From assembly GCA_015665315.1 (NCBI GenBank), contig JADFAK010000179.1:1-45484 (forward strand): 45,484 nucleotides of DNA, given 5' to 3'. The DNA comes from Flavobacteriales bacterium. GTDB lineage: Bacteria; Bacteroidota; Bacteroidia; Flavobacteriales_D; Sanyastnellaceae. The position numbers and the translations under genes were made by a program. Below are positions 1 to 7,771 of this stretch, one piece after another. The notes under the pieces were generated by a model. The model was given only the letters and a program-made list of their open reading frames with translations. It was not told where the DNA came from and searched no databases. Numbering within the stretch: the first letter of the stretch is position 1; each line of letters opens with the position of its first letter.

Positions 1-108
1 CAATGAAATTTAATACTATTGCTCCAATTCCCATTTCAGAATTTATTATTTGTTTATGAGTTGAACAACGCGAGTTAATTTGAGTACTAATCTCTCAGGC
101 TTTCGTGG

Positions 109-501
109 CTAATTCTTCTTCCGATACGTCCTTCCATCAAGTACCATATAGTAATTTCCAGCAGGTATTGTGTCGAATGGAGTCGCTATCTCACTAGCAG
201 ATATAGTCGGGTATTCGTCAATTGTGAACGCAAAATTTGGCCCATCTCCTAGGCGACTATGATGCAATATATCGTCTTTAACATACCAACCTCGTCTTTG
301 AGCATCAATAGTATTTCCATGGTCATTCTCTCCCCACATCCAGCCCCGACCATTCTTTTGAATGTAAATAATGTGAAATCCGTCATTGGCAGAATAATGA
401 ACCCAATCCCCAATCATTTCTGGGGCTACGTCTTTGACGCACTCGTATTTCTCGCATCCAATCAACGTTAGAGAAAGACATATGGTGATAAAGTATTTCA
501 T
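109..501 (-). CDS. Small lipoprotein of unknown function
   Basis: This 130-residue protein starts with a short hydrophobic signal ending in a lipobox (LTLIGC, Cys16), so it is probably lipid-anchored. I do not recognise a family for the mature part, which is rich in aromatic residues and glycine and has a lone Tyr-Tyr-Met-Val stretch near the end. Small Bacteroidota lipoproteins with this kind of body often have a lipocalin-like or beta-sandwich fold, but that is a guess here. It is the last minus-strand gene before the window edge and lies 10 nt downstream of the stop of the 56-residue gene on the same strand. No terminator was seen in positions 1-108, which otherwise hold nothing I can name. 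Confidence 0.75.
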   Translation of the reverse strand: MKYFITICLSLTLIGCEKYECVKDVAPEMIGDWVHYSANDGFHIIYIQKNGRGWMWGENDHGNTIDAQRRGWYVKDDILHHSRLGDGPNFAFTIDEYPTISASEIATPFDTIPAGNYYMVLDGRTYRKKN

Positions 502-511
502 ACTTGCCGAC

Positions 512-682
512 TTACCGTCCCGCCAACGGCTTTTCCTCCCTAGCCATACTCTTCGCTATCCATAGCTTATAACCGATCATCAACTTGTCCATCTTCGAAA
601 GCTTGTTGAGATCCTTTTTGTGGAAGGCAGGCAATATGATCTTGTTGATCGCGTGGAGGATGTGAATCATGTTTTGCTTCAT
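512..682 (-). CDS. Small basic conserved-type protein, 56 aa
   Basis: A short open frame begins with ATG at 682 and ends with TAA at 512-514. The product has a hydrophobic N-terminal half (MIHILHAINKIILPAF) followed by lysine-rich residues and a YKLWIAKSMA stretch. From memory, Bacteroidota genomes carry short proteins with the same layout (a Leu-Pro-x-Phe turn, a Lys/Leu/Ser-Lys segment, then Gly-Tyr/Trp-Lys-Leu-Trp), sometimes mislabelled as SsrA-binding protein. That likeness is why I call it real. It sits between the lipoprotein and sigZ genes on the same strand. Function unknown; the basic amphipathic character could suit nucleic acid or membrane binding, which is inference. Confidence 0.6.
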   Translation of the reverse strand: MKQNMIHILHAINKIILPAFHKKDLNKLSKMDKLMIGYKLWIAKSMAREEKPLAGR

Positions 683-744
683 CTAATGGGCTAGCATTGT
701 TATGTCAACGAATGTACAAATTCATCCGCATGTTTTGAACAGAC

Positions 745-1302
745 CTAGGGCTTGGTTTGCTCGTTGCAGATGGTGCAATGTTCTGGGATACAGTTGTCTC
801 CCTTCAGTTTTCCCGTTTGGTCTAACTGAAAGTGGCAGCAACTGACGAAATTTTCCTGAAGCTGCTTGCGGGCGCGTTGGATTCTGGATTTGGTGGCAGA
901 TAAACTTAGCCCCAGACGTTTGGCGATTTCGCTTTGCTTGATTCCACGGATGTCAGAAAGGACCAGCGCTTCGCGGTACATAGCCGGTAGGGCGTTGATC
1001 ATGGGGTCCAAACAGTGAATCAACTCCTCTTCGAAATCTTCGTCGGTGGAAAGTGAGGCCTCGTTGAGCTGAGCCATTTGGCCTTGTGCCTTATAATGAT
1101 CGTTGAGCAAATTGCGGACAATTCGGTATACCCATGCTCTAACTTTTTCCTCACTCTCAAGTTTATCCAAATGGAGATGTATGCGCAAAAATGCTTCTTG
1201 CAGAATGTCATCGGTGTGGTCGGCAGATTGTACTCGCTTGAATATAAACCCGCGCAATTCGTCGGCAAATTGTGTCCAGACTTTTTGAGTTGTTATCTTC
1301 AT
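745..1302 (-). CDS. sigZ: ECF-type RNA polymerase sigma factor, SigZ-like
   Basis: This 185-residue protein has sigma region 2 at about residues 10-70 (DDILQEAFLRIH and the RAWVYRIVRNLLNDHY segment) and region 4 at about 100-150, with the helix-turn-helix KQSEIAKRLGLSLSATKSRIQRARKQL. After region 4 comes a Cys/His-rich tail with C155, C156, H157, C171, H175, C176 and C179. Such a tail is known from the SigZ group, whose members are usually annotated without a defined anti-sigma factor. No anti-sigma gene lies next to it here. It is preceded on the same strand by a 37-residue metallothionein-like gene, with a 12-bp-stem hairpin in the 63-nt gap. I infer that the tail binds a metal or senses thiol state and that the two genes form one unit. 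Confidence 0.88.
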   Translation of the reverse strand: MKITTQKVWTQFADELRGFIFKRVQSADHTDDILQEAFLRIHLHLDKLESEEKVRAWVYRIVRNLLNDHYKAQGQMAQLNEASLSTDEDFEEELIHCLDPMINALPAMYREALVLSDIRGIKQSEIAKRLGLSLSATKSRIQRARKQLQENFVSCCHFQLDQTGKLKGDNCIPEHCTICNEQTKP

Positions 1303-1311
1303 GGTAGAGTA

Positions 1312-1344
1312 GATGGTCTGCCCAAGAGTTTCGGGCAGACCATC
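1312..1344 (-). promoter_or_regulatory. Strong hairpin between metallothionein-like gene and sigZ
   Basis: The arms GATGGTCTGCCC (1312-1323) and GGGCAGACCATC (1333-1344) pair perfectly over 12 bp around a 9-nt loop. Read on the minus strand, the hairpin ends 9 nt before the sigZ ATG at 1302 and is followed by TACTCTACC, not a U-run, so it is not a standard intrinsic terminator. It could stabilise the upstream mRNA end, limit ribosome access to sigZ, or be a processing site. All three are inference. Confidence 0.7.
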
Positions 1345-1365
1345 GTGATTAAAATCGTTGTGAAT

Positions 1366-1479
1366 TTAGCACTTGCAAGAACAAGCACATGTACAATCTT
1401 TGCATTCGCAGTTGCTATTGTCTGTTGAACAGTTGCAATTGGTGCACGAACACGTGTTTTCTCCTTTTGAATTTTTCAT
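1366..1479 (-). CDS. Metallothionein-like Cys-rich small protein, 37 aa
   Basis: The frame opens with ATG at 1477-1479 and closes with TAA at 1366-1368. The product has 11 cysteines in 37 residues, at positions 10, 12, 15, 17, 24, 26, 29, 31, 33, 35 and 37, arranged as repeated Cys-x-Cys and Cys-x2-Cys motifs with no aromatic residue. That composition is the hallmark of metallothioneins, small cytosolic proteins that bind Zn, Cu or Cd as thiolate clusters. It has no His and lacks the zinc-finger fold features of cyanobacterial SmtA, so it would be a different type. It has no signal peptide. The next gene downstream is sigZ, whose protein also carries a Cys-rich tail. The reading frame is very short, but chance production of this spacing is unlikely. 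Confidence 0.7.
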   Translation of the reverse strand: MKNSKGENTCSCTNCNCSTDNSNCECKDCTCACSCKC

Positions 1480-1556
1480 ATTGTATCTTTTTGTTTCCCC
1501 GCTGACGCAAAACGACTCAAAAAGATGCAAGATTTTCCAAGAATCTGCTCAAATAG

Positions 1557-4500
1557 CTATCGTTGGATGATTACTTTCTGCGTTTGTGTAGTATTTGCCG
1601 ACTTCAACCTGACGAAGTAAATTCCTGATCTCAGCGCTGCTACATTGATGTTATCGCCGGCGTTGAGGGTTGCGGAGTAGACATATTTGCCTTGTGCGTC
1701 AATCATATCCAATTGAATAGGGCCCAAGGTTGTAGGGAACTGCACATTGAGTACATCGCTCGCCGGATTCGGAAATAAGTTGACCGCAAAGCCGCTTTCT
1801 AAATCTTCCACATCGGTTGCCATGGTCAAGTTGACGTTGTCGAGCCAAATGTGATTTCCATAAGCACCAACATTTGCGAATGCTAAAGTCACACACGATT
1901 CACCTGCCAGAGAAGCCAAATCGACTGTGTCCATGCGCCAGATGAGCTCGCCCTCCTGATCGTACCAAAACCACACGTAGTTGTCTTCAACCGCAAGTTC
2001 AAGCCCTTCCTTTTCATACAAGGTAATCCACTCATCGCTGTCGCCTGTCTGATACACCACCTTGAGTCCGTCGATGTAATCGGCGTATACCTGATAGCTC
2101 ACGTCGAAGTGCATGATGGCATTTTCGACATTGGTGAAATCTTGGGCCGGCATGATGAGTAGGTCGGTCTGACCATTCGTATCGACCCAATAATTCGGAA
2201 ACTGTGCCACTTGGTTGTCCTCGCCAAGAACATTTCCTTGTTCCCAAGTACCTCCGCCTTCAGGGTTGTAAATTTTCCAGTTTTCAGGCGGAAAACCGTT
2301 GTTGAAATCCTCGGCTATCGGGAAACCAATCGGCTCGTCGACTACTTCGATCATATTCTCCCAGGTCCACGTGTCGGTGTTTCCATCGCCATCTGTAATC
2401 GTTAATGTTACGTCGTAATTGCCTGATTGGGCATACGTTATTTGCGGCTCCAATTGGTCGGAAGTAGCTGGCACACCACCCTCAAAAGTCCATGAGAAAC
2501 TCGCTCCCTCGCACCGAATGACGCTGTTTTCCGTGAAGTGAATTGTATCGGCCTCGCACTGAATACCAAGGTTTAAATAGGTCTTGTTGGCCGTAAACGC
2601 TGCTTGAATATCAGGCTCTTCGTAGAAATTACTTTGGTGCACTCCGCGCGAACCAGCACTTCGGATTTTCCCTTCGCAGTAATTGCTTTGGAGGAAGACG
2701 GATGGAGTTTTGGCGGGCAGACCAGCATTGAAAAGTTCCCAGTCGGCCATGGTGCCATTTCGGTAGTAGACCGCGTGATCGGTTGCGATGTACAGTCCGT
2801 CATCCGTGCCTCGTTGATGGGCAATTGCTGTTGTAAACTGACCGTTGAGAGCGCTTCCTGTGAGGTTCTCCCATGAGTCTCCGCCATCGCTCGTCTTGAA
2901 TACTTTGTGGTCGCTTTGTGAGCCGATAATGACAAAATAAAGCACATTCGGGTCGGTACCATGAACATCGATGTACTTAGAGGAACCATTGTTGTTGCCG
3001 ACTGTTCCACTGTCTGGAGTAATATCCGTCCAGTTGTCGCCACCGTCTTCTGTGCGCCAGATTTTCCAGCCTGGTCCGCCGCTATCATGCGTCACGTAGA
3101 TCACATTCGGGTCTCGGGGTGCTACCTTCACGTTGACGATCAAACTACCGCCAAAATCATGAACTAAATTCCAAGAAGCTCCGCCGTTATTTGTTGTCCA
3201 TAACTCAGTCTCAACAGGGGAGTAGATGCGGTTGTAGCACTCCGGACTCCATTCCATGTTCCCATATTCTCCCCACCAATAGCTTGTGTTCGGACGTTTG
3301 CTATTGTCGTAGGTGAGGCCTGAAATCCGCTCAAATCGATCGGTTGTGTACTTGAACGCACCTCCATCGTGGTAGCCAATGGTGCTATCGCCTGGATTTA
3401 CAAATCCGCGAAAATTATCCCCCGCAAGCTCGGCCAACCAGCCACCGCTGGCCTCACTGTCTTGTCCCCAGTAGTATAAATTTCCATTGCGAATCAAGGT
3501 TCCATTGTGATAGGTTCCGCCTACCATGACGGAGCCATGACGAGCTCCCGATTGCCATCCCCAGAAATCGGTTCCGTGCATGCCGTACATGCGTGGTTCA
3601 ATGTTGTCGCCTTGGTTCGAAGAGTAGAATAGTCCGCCATCGGAAGCCACCCACATGTCGACCGACTCATCGGCATTTTGGAAGAATTTGACGTCGTGTA
3701 CATCGGCGTGGGTGTAGCGATCGGCTGTAAATTCTCCTGCCCACGTGACCCAATGTCCGTTCAACGACCAATCGCTTCCCGCATTTTCGCTTCGCCAAAC
3801 GTTGATTCCAGCTGAGAATATCAAGTCAGGGTTGGTCGGACTTACATCTAAACCAAGGTCGTAATAGAATTGTCCGCCCTCACCACTTCCGTCCTCACTC
3901 CAGCCCAGGGTATTCGGATTGACATCTGCCTCTGGCACCCCGCTTGGTCCTTCGCCACAGCATTGAAAAGCGAATGTTTCACCGGCATCTTCGCTGAGGT
4001 AAATACCATACAATCCAGAACCGCCATTTTCTTCACCTGAAGCGAGCACATACACACGATCAGGAGCAGCTGCAGAGACGCTAATCTCACATCTTCTTTG
4101 TTGCGCTCCGGCTGCTGGTTCTGGCCAACCAATAGTTGAATTGCTAAAGATCTCGCCCCCATCGACCGATCTCATCATCAATGTTTTGTTGTTGGACAAG
4201 CGAACGGTATAAATGGTGTCAGGAGCAGTGGGATGAAACTCGATCTCCATGAACTCTCCAGCTACCACCTGCTGCCATGACACTCCGCCGTCTTGGGTGC
4301 TTCGCAGACCGTTACTCGTGGCCGCAAAGAGATATTGATCGTTGCCTGGCTTGAACTTCAAGTCCCTCGACCAAAGCGTCAAAGATTGAAAAGCTTCATC
4401 GCCCGTCATATTCCATGTATCGCCACCGTCTGTGGTTTTATAAATAGTGCCGTTTCCCTCTCCGAAATACACTGTGTTGGGATCAGTTGGGTGAATGGCG

Positions 4501-5066
4501 ATGCTGTACACCGAAGTCACAAGCAAGTCGCGAGACATCAATTCCCAATGCATTCCTTTGTCGACCGACTTCCAAATTCCAGCTGTGGCGGTTCCTGCCC
4601 ACACGATATCTGGATTTGACGGTGCCTGTTCAACTGTGTAAACATGGCAAGCGCCCGGAGACTGTACTTCAAAATACATGGCCACTTCAGGGTCGAAGTG
4701 CCAAGGTCCCATTTCTTCCCAATTGGCGTCATCTCGTTGCTGGGCCTCGTGATACGTGTCGAGATAGTCCTGCTGTGCGCGAAGGTCTCTTTCTGGAATT
4801 TGAATCACCCCTTGCTCAGTAGCATAGGGCATGACCATGCGCGTCCAACGCTTGTAGTATTGTGTGTCGGCATTTTTGACAAACTCATTCGTCTCGTAAT
4901 ACGCTTCATACGCCTCACGTACATCTTTGACATTTGGATTTTCGCCGTACATCAATTGCACCCACAGAGGGTCGCTTTCTTCACTTGAATACTTGGTTTG
5001 AATAACGTGTTGGGCTTGAGCGGAAAGGCAGACAAGCGTGAGAAGAAGCAGGAGATATCGGGTCAT
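1557..5066 (-). CDS. Secreted BNR-repeat (VPS10/sortilin-like) beta-propeller protein with PKD and T9SS sorting domain
   Basis: This 1169-residue protein begins with a signal peptide (MTRYLLLLLTLVCLSAQA). Residues of about 120-860 contain many BNR/Asp-box-like motifs (TTDGGDTW, TQDGGVSW, SVDGGEIF, SEDAGETF, TNNGGASW, TEDGGDNW, TSDGGDSW), which build beta-propellers as in sialidases, xyloglucanases and Vps10 proteins. A PKD-type domain follows at about 880-940 (SFSWTFEGG, SGNYDVTLTITDGDGN), then a cleaved-adhesin/MAM-like jelly-roll segment at about 950-1085 and a type A sorting domain (LFPNPASDVLNV) in the last 75 residues. The protein should be exported by Sec, moved over the outer membrane by T9SS and attached to the surface or released. 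The ligand is unknown; no sialidase catalytic set was identified. A promoter lies directly upstream. Confidence 0.9.
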   Translation of the reverse strand: MTRYLLLLLTLVCLSAQAQHVIQTKYSSEESDPLWVQLMYGENPNVKDVREAYEAYYETNEFVKNADTQYYKRWTRMVMPYATEQGVIQIPERDLRAQQDYLDTYHEAQQRDDANWEEMGPWHFDPEVAMYFEVQSPGACHVYTVEQAPSNPDIVWAGTATAGIWKSVDKGMHWELMSRDLLVTSVYSIAIHPTDPNTVYFGEGNGTIYKTTDGGDTWNMTGDEAFQSLTLWSRDLKFKPGNDQYLFAATSNGLRSTQDGGVSWQQVVAGEFMEIEFHPTAPDTIYTVRLSNNKTLMMRSVDGGEIFSNSTIGWPEPAAGAQQRRCEISVSAAAPDRVYVLASGEENGGSGLYGIYLSEDAGETFAFQCCGEGPSGVPEADVNPNTLGWSEDGSGEGGQFYYDLGLDVSPTNPDLIFSAGINVWRSENAGSDWSLNGHWVTWAGEFTADRYTHADVHDVKFFQNADESVDMWVASDGGLFYSSNQGDNIEPRMYGMHGTDFWGWQSGARHGSVMVGGTYHNGTLIRNGNLYYWGQDSEASGGWLAELAGDNFRGFVNPGDSTIGYHDGGAFKYTTDRFERISGLTYDNSKRPNTSYWWGEYGNMEWSPECYNRIYSPVETELWTTNNGGASWNLVHDFGGSLIVNVKVAPRDPNVIYVTHDSGGPGWKIWRTEDGGDNWTDITPDSGTVGNNNGSSKYIDVHGTDPNVLYFVIIGSQSDHKVFKTSDGGDSWENLTGSALNGQFTTAIAHQRGTDDGLYIATDHAVYYRNGTMADWELFNAGLPAKTPSVFLQSNYCEGKIRSAGSRGVHQSNFYEEPDIQAAFTANKTYLNLGIQCEADTIHFTENSVIRCEGASFSWTFEGGVPATSDQLEPQITYAQSGNYDVTLTITDGDGNTDTWTWENMIEVVDEPIGFPIAEDFNNGFPPENWKIYNPEGGGTWEQGNVLGEDNQVAQFPNYWVDTNGQTDLLIMPAQDFTNVENAIMHFDVSYQVYADYIDGLKVVYQTGDSDEWITLYEKEGLELAVEDNYVWFWYDQEGELIWRMDTVDLASLAGESCVTLAFANVGAYGNHIWLDNVNLTMATDVEDLESGFAVNLFPNPASDVLNVQFPTTLGPIQLDMIDAQGKYVYSATLNAGDNINVAALRSGIYFVRLKSANTTQTQKVIIQR

Positions 5067-5089
5067 GAAAAGACAGTTTTGTATGCTTT

Positions 5090-5120
5090 CAAAGATAGTG
5101 TGAAACTACATGATAGGCAA
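5090..5120 (-). promoter_or_regulatory. Bacteroidota-type promoter of the BNR-repeat gene
   Basis: On the minus strand a -33 element TTG (5120-5118) is followed after exactly 20 nt by TATCTTTG (5097-5090), a full match to the TAnnTTTG -7 box. Transcription should start about 4-5 nt further on, leaving a leader of about 20 nt before the ATG at 5066. Confidence 0.7.
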
Positions 5121-5184
5121 TTTCATGGCGCAAGGTATCTAAACAAACTATCAGTGTTGATTATGGCGAGATAAGTAATATCAA

Positions 5185-5216
5185 TTTGACTTATGTGTGT
5201 TTACGGGGCATCTTTG
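5185..5216 (+). promoter_or_regulatory. Promoter of the VOC protein gene; decides its start
   Basis: TTTG (5185-5188), a 20-nt spacer and CATCTTTG (5209-5216, one mismatch to TAnnTTTG) match the Bacteroidota promoter layout. The in-frame TTG at 5186, which could be read as a start codon, is part of the -33 element, so the real start must lie downstream at 5240. Confidence 0.65.
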
Positions 5217-5239
5217 TGGAAACTATTAAAACAAACACC

Positions 5240-5653
5240 ATGAAGAACAATCAATCATATTTAGAGCACGCCAATTTAATCGTAAGTGACATAGACCAAG
5301 CGTTGGCATTTATTCAGACAGCCATGCCGGAATTCGAAGTGAGAGGAGAGGGAAAGTGGGATACACGTCGTTGGATTCACGTGGGTACGCAAGAGTCTTA
5401 TTTGGCTTTGGTTGAGCCTCCGGCAAATGACGAGCAGCAGAATCTGGGACGTTTGAACCACCTAGGATTTGTCGTACCTAACGTCGCCGAATTATCGGCC
5501 CGATTGGAAGCAGCAGGTTACAAAAGAGGATTTCCGCATACAGAAGATCAATTTCGCATTCGGGATTATTTCGAGGATGCGTCGGGGCAGGAGTATGAGT
5601 TCATTCAGTACTTAACCGAGGATGTACACGAGCGCAATGCGTACTTGGATTAA
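5240..5653 (+). CDS. VOC (glyoxalase/bleomycin resistance) superfamily protein
   Basis: The 137-residue product has the single-domain vicinal oxygen chelate layout: an N-terminal segment with a first metal-ligand candidate (YLEHANLIVSDIDQALAFI), a central segment RLNHLGFVVPNVAELSARLEAAGY and a C-terminal FEDASGQEYEFIQYL with a glutamate ligand candidate. These proteins work as dimers that bind a divalent metal and act on varied small molecules; the substrate cannot be told. The ATG at 5240 is preferred because the predicted promoter overlaps the upstream alternative start at 5186, and because the leader before 5240 is A-rich, as usual for Bacteroidota. The dps gene follows 29 nt later on the same strand, so the two are probably co-transcribed and may share a stress role. 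Confidence 0.85.
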   Translation: MKNNQSYLEHANLIVSDIDQALAFIQTAMPEFEVRGEGKWDTRRWIHVGTQESYLALVEPPANDEQQNLGRLNHLGFVVPNVAELSARLEAAGYKRGFPHTEDQFRIRDYFEDASGQEYEFIQYLTEDVHERNAYLD

Positions 5654-5682
5654 CCGATTATAAATGTCATAAAATAAGCAAG

Positions 5683-6144
5683 ATGAATATAGGAATTGAA
5701 GAAAGTAAAACGGCCGGACTTATCGAGTCTCTCAACGAGCTGTTGGCCAATTATCAGATCACATACCAGAACTTGAGGGGCTCACATTGGAACGTTCGAG
5801 GAAGATCGTTTTTTGAATTGCACCTGCAATTTGAAAATATGTACAACGCGGCCGCCCTTGTTGTAGACGCAATAGCTGAGCGAATTTTAACCCTAGGAGG
5901 AGAGCCGATGCATCGCATGGAAGATTATTTGCGCATAGCGCGGATCAAAGAAAGTGGTCATAGCCATGTGGGTGAAGAACTCGTGAAAGCGGCTATGATG
6001 AATTTCACCGAAATCATTCGGCTCGAGCGCACCACACTGGAAAAGGCACAAGACGCGGGTGACGAGTCGACGGCAACATTACTTACCGACGACCTAAGTG
6101 TATTGGAAAAGCAGCAATGGATGTTGCGTGCCTACTTGGGATAG
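5683..6144 (+). CDS. dps: Dps-type DNA-binding ferritin-like protein
   Basis: The 153-residue length is typical of Dps. The intersubunit ferroxidase signature is visible as H35-W-N-V-R-G, H47, E51, D62 and E66 (HWNVRG...LHLQFE...DAIAER). Dps proteins assemble into 12-subunit shells that oxidise Fe(II) with hydrogen peroxide and store iron, protecting DNA in stress or stationary phase. The N-terminus is short and only weakly charged, so direct DNA binding is not certain. The gene follows the VOC gene closely and ends 16 nt before a strong bidirectional terminator. No OxyR or Fur site could be identified by eye. Confidence 0.95.
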   Translation: MNIGIEESKTAGLIESLNELLANYQITYQNLRGSHWNVRGRSFFELHLQFENMYNAAALVVDAIAERILTLGGEPMHRMEDYLRIARIKESGHSHVGEELVKAAMMNFTEIIRLERTTLEKAQDAGDESTATLLTDDLSVLEKQQWMLRAYLG

Positions 6145-6160
6145 AAAAAGAGTTGAATCG

Positions 6161-6193
6161 AAAAGCCCCTTTGTCGAAAGGGGCTTTTTATTT
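6161..6193. terminator. Bidirectional intrinsic terminator between dps and the LOG gene
   Basis: AAAAGCCCCTTT (6161-6172) and AAAGGGGCTTTT (6177-6188) form a perfect 12-bp stem with a GTCG loop. T-rich sequence follows on the plus strand (to 6196) and A-rich sequence on the other side gives a U-run for the minus strand. It serves both convergent genes. Confidence 0.9.
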
Positions 6194-6901
6194 TTAGAAG
6201 TTTGGCTTGAGCAAGTACTGACTATAAAATTTATCGATTTCGATAACCGCTTCTTCAGCCGTATCGACGAGGACAAATAAATCTAAGTCTTTGGCACTAA
6301 TTGTTGCGAATTTCTCCAGGAGCGTTGACTTAATCCAATCGAGCAATCCACCCCAAAAGTCTTTGCCGACCATAATAATAGGGAAGCGGCCAATTTTGTC
6401 GGTTTGAATCAAGGTAAGCGACTCGAACAACTCGTCCAAAGTTCCAAATCCGCCTGGCATAACGACAAATCCTTGGGAATACTTGATGAACATGACCTTT
6501 CTCACGAAGAAGTAGTCAAAATCAATGCTGTGCTGGTTGTCGACCCAAGCGTTAGAGCTTTGTTCAAAGGGCAAGTCGATATTCAATCCAACGGAAACTC
6601 CTTCTCCTTGCTGCGCTCCCTTATTTCCAGCTTCCATAATTCCCGGTCCGCCACCAGTAATCACTCCATAGCCTTTTTGAGTTAGCTCAAAAGCAATCTC
6701 CTGCGCCATTTTGTAATACGGATCTTCGGGCTTCGTTCGGGCACTTCCAAATATACTTACACAAGGACCGATACTCTGTAGGCGGTCATATCCTTCAACA
6801 AATTCGCCCATAATCTTAAATATGGACCATGAATCATTGCTTTTCTTTTCATTCCAGCTTCGTTGAGAAAACTTACTGGTTACACGGTGGTCTTTAGACA
6901 T
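6194..6901 (-). CDS. LOG family (TIGR00730) nucleotide phosphoribohydrolase-like protein
   Basis: The 235-residue product has the Rossmann-type LOG fold with GGGPGIMEAGNKGA in the first half and the signature PGGFGTLDELFE in the centre. LOG enzymes (often mislabelled lysine decarboxylase) cleave nucleoside 5'-monophosphates, releasing a free base and ribose 5-phosphate. In bacteria without cytokinins the likely role is nucleotide salvage or clean-up, similar to PpnN. An N-terminal extension of about 45 residues (Lys/Ser-rich, then WSIFKIMGEFVEGYDRLQ) precedes the domain, as seen in the longer LOG subgroup. It converges with dps and shares the terminator. Its upstream gap to 6973 is short, so it may be read together with the lipoprotein gene on the other side only by its own promoter. 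Confidence 0.9.
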   Translation of the reverse strand: MSKDHRVTSKFSQRSWNEKKSNDSWSIFKIMGEFVEGYDRLQSIGPCVSIFGSARTKPEDPYYKMAQEIAFELTQKGYGVITGGGPGIMEAGNKGAQQGEGVSVGLNIDLPFEQSSNAWVDNQHSIDFDYFFVRKVMFIKYSQGFVVMPGGFGTLDELFESLTLIQTDKIGRFPIIMVGKDFWGGLLDWIKSTLLEKFATISAKDLDLFVLVDTAEEAVIEIDKFYSQYLLKPNF

Positions 6902-6972
6902 AATACTTTCTAATTTCTTGACAAGTTAACTTATCTACTTTCAATTTTGGTAGGAATAAGTTTGACCGGTCA

Positions 6973-7551
6973 CTAATTTTCATCTTTCACTTGAAAGAAC
7001 GTGTCGAATATGCGAATTGTTTCGGACTTCAAGGTGTGTGGATGATCAAATGTCCAAAATACATAGCGTACCGCTTTATCTCCTTCTATGTACATGAGCT
7101 CTCTAAAGTAGGCGACGGCACCGAATTTTGCAGACCGACATTGGTAATTCGCTACCCACAGCGGCGATTCCTTGCCTTCCAATCGATGCATTTCGAGGTT
7201 TACAGCTCCATGATCGGATAAAAAAGTATGCATTGCTGTATCCGAACAATTGTCGCACTGAGTTTGTAAGGTGATCCCTGAAAAATGTGGTTCAATGGAC
7301 GTTGTGAAGATCTGCGTAATGCGCGAGCTGGCCTTCAACATGTGAAAGGATGCCAAGTCCAAAGGTGGAAGTAGGCTGCTGGCAACTACCGGCTCATAGT
7401 CCCCAAAAAGCTCAACACATCCCACATCTGTGCATAGAATGGGCTGACCGCTTTCTGCCTTGTCGAAAGTCTGAACCGAAGCCGAACATGAAACCAAGGT
7501 CACTACGATGGCGAAAAGGAATGAAGGAGTCAACAGTCTGTATGGCAACAT
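6973..7551 (-). CDS. Lipoprotein of unknown function
   Basis: The 192-residue product starts MLPYRLLTP and carries a lipobox LVSC at Cys22. An in-frame TTG at 7575 would add eight residues, but that TTG lies inside a likely -7 box (CATTTTTG, minus strand 7580-7573), so 7551 is the better start. The mature part holds two paired cysteines spaced Cys-Asp-Asn-Cys and a third pair further upstream (CTDVGC), which suggests disulphides in the periplasm. I do not recognise a family. It is on the same strand as the LOG gene, 71 nt upstream of it. Confidence 0.75.
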   Translation of the reverse strand: MLPYRLLTPSFLFAIVVTLVSCSASVQTFDKAESGQPILCTDVGCVELFGDYEPVVASSLLPPLDLASFHMLKASSRITQIFTTSIEPHFSGITLQTQCDNCSDTAMHTFLSDHGAVNLEMHRLEGKESPLWVANYQCRSAKFGAVAYFRELMYIEGDKAVRYVFWTFDHPHTLKSETIRIFDTFFQVKDEN

Positions 7552-7758
7552 AATCAAAGGATTGGTTGTCGGCAAAAATGAAAAACTTCCTGTTGACTTG
7601 GTGTATGTGAAGAGGAAAATATGGTGAGGGACTGTATAAAAATGGAAAATATTTTGGCTTTCACTGCTTGGTTTTTAGGGTTTTCGTTTGGATTGCGGTA
7701 CTGTTATTAGGTTCCAATTATAAGATGAAATGGGGGAGAGAGAAGTGGAACCAATGTA

Positions 7759-7766
7759 TATCTTTG
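7759..7766 (+). promoter_or_regulatory. -7 box TATCTTTG in front of the antitoxin-like gene
   Basis: A full match to TAnnTTTG lies 5 nt before the ATG at 7772. No convincing -33 element was found 19-22 nt upstream. If used, transcription would start at or next to the start codon. It lies inside the longer reading frame that opens at 7730 and so argues against that start. Confidence 0.5.
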
Positions 7767-7771
7767 TGAGA

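Noticed and set aside
2573-3088. 171-residue frame inside the BNR-repeat gene on the same strand
   Set aside because: It is an alternative frame of a clearly coding, repetitive gene and shows no family features.
5186-5239. Upstream TTG start for the VOC protein
   Set aside because: The TTG is part of the -33 promoter element and would lie upstream of the transcription start.
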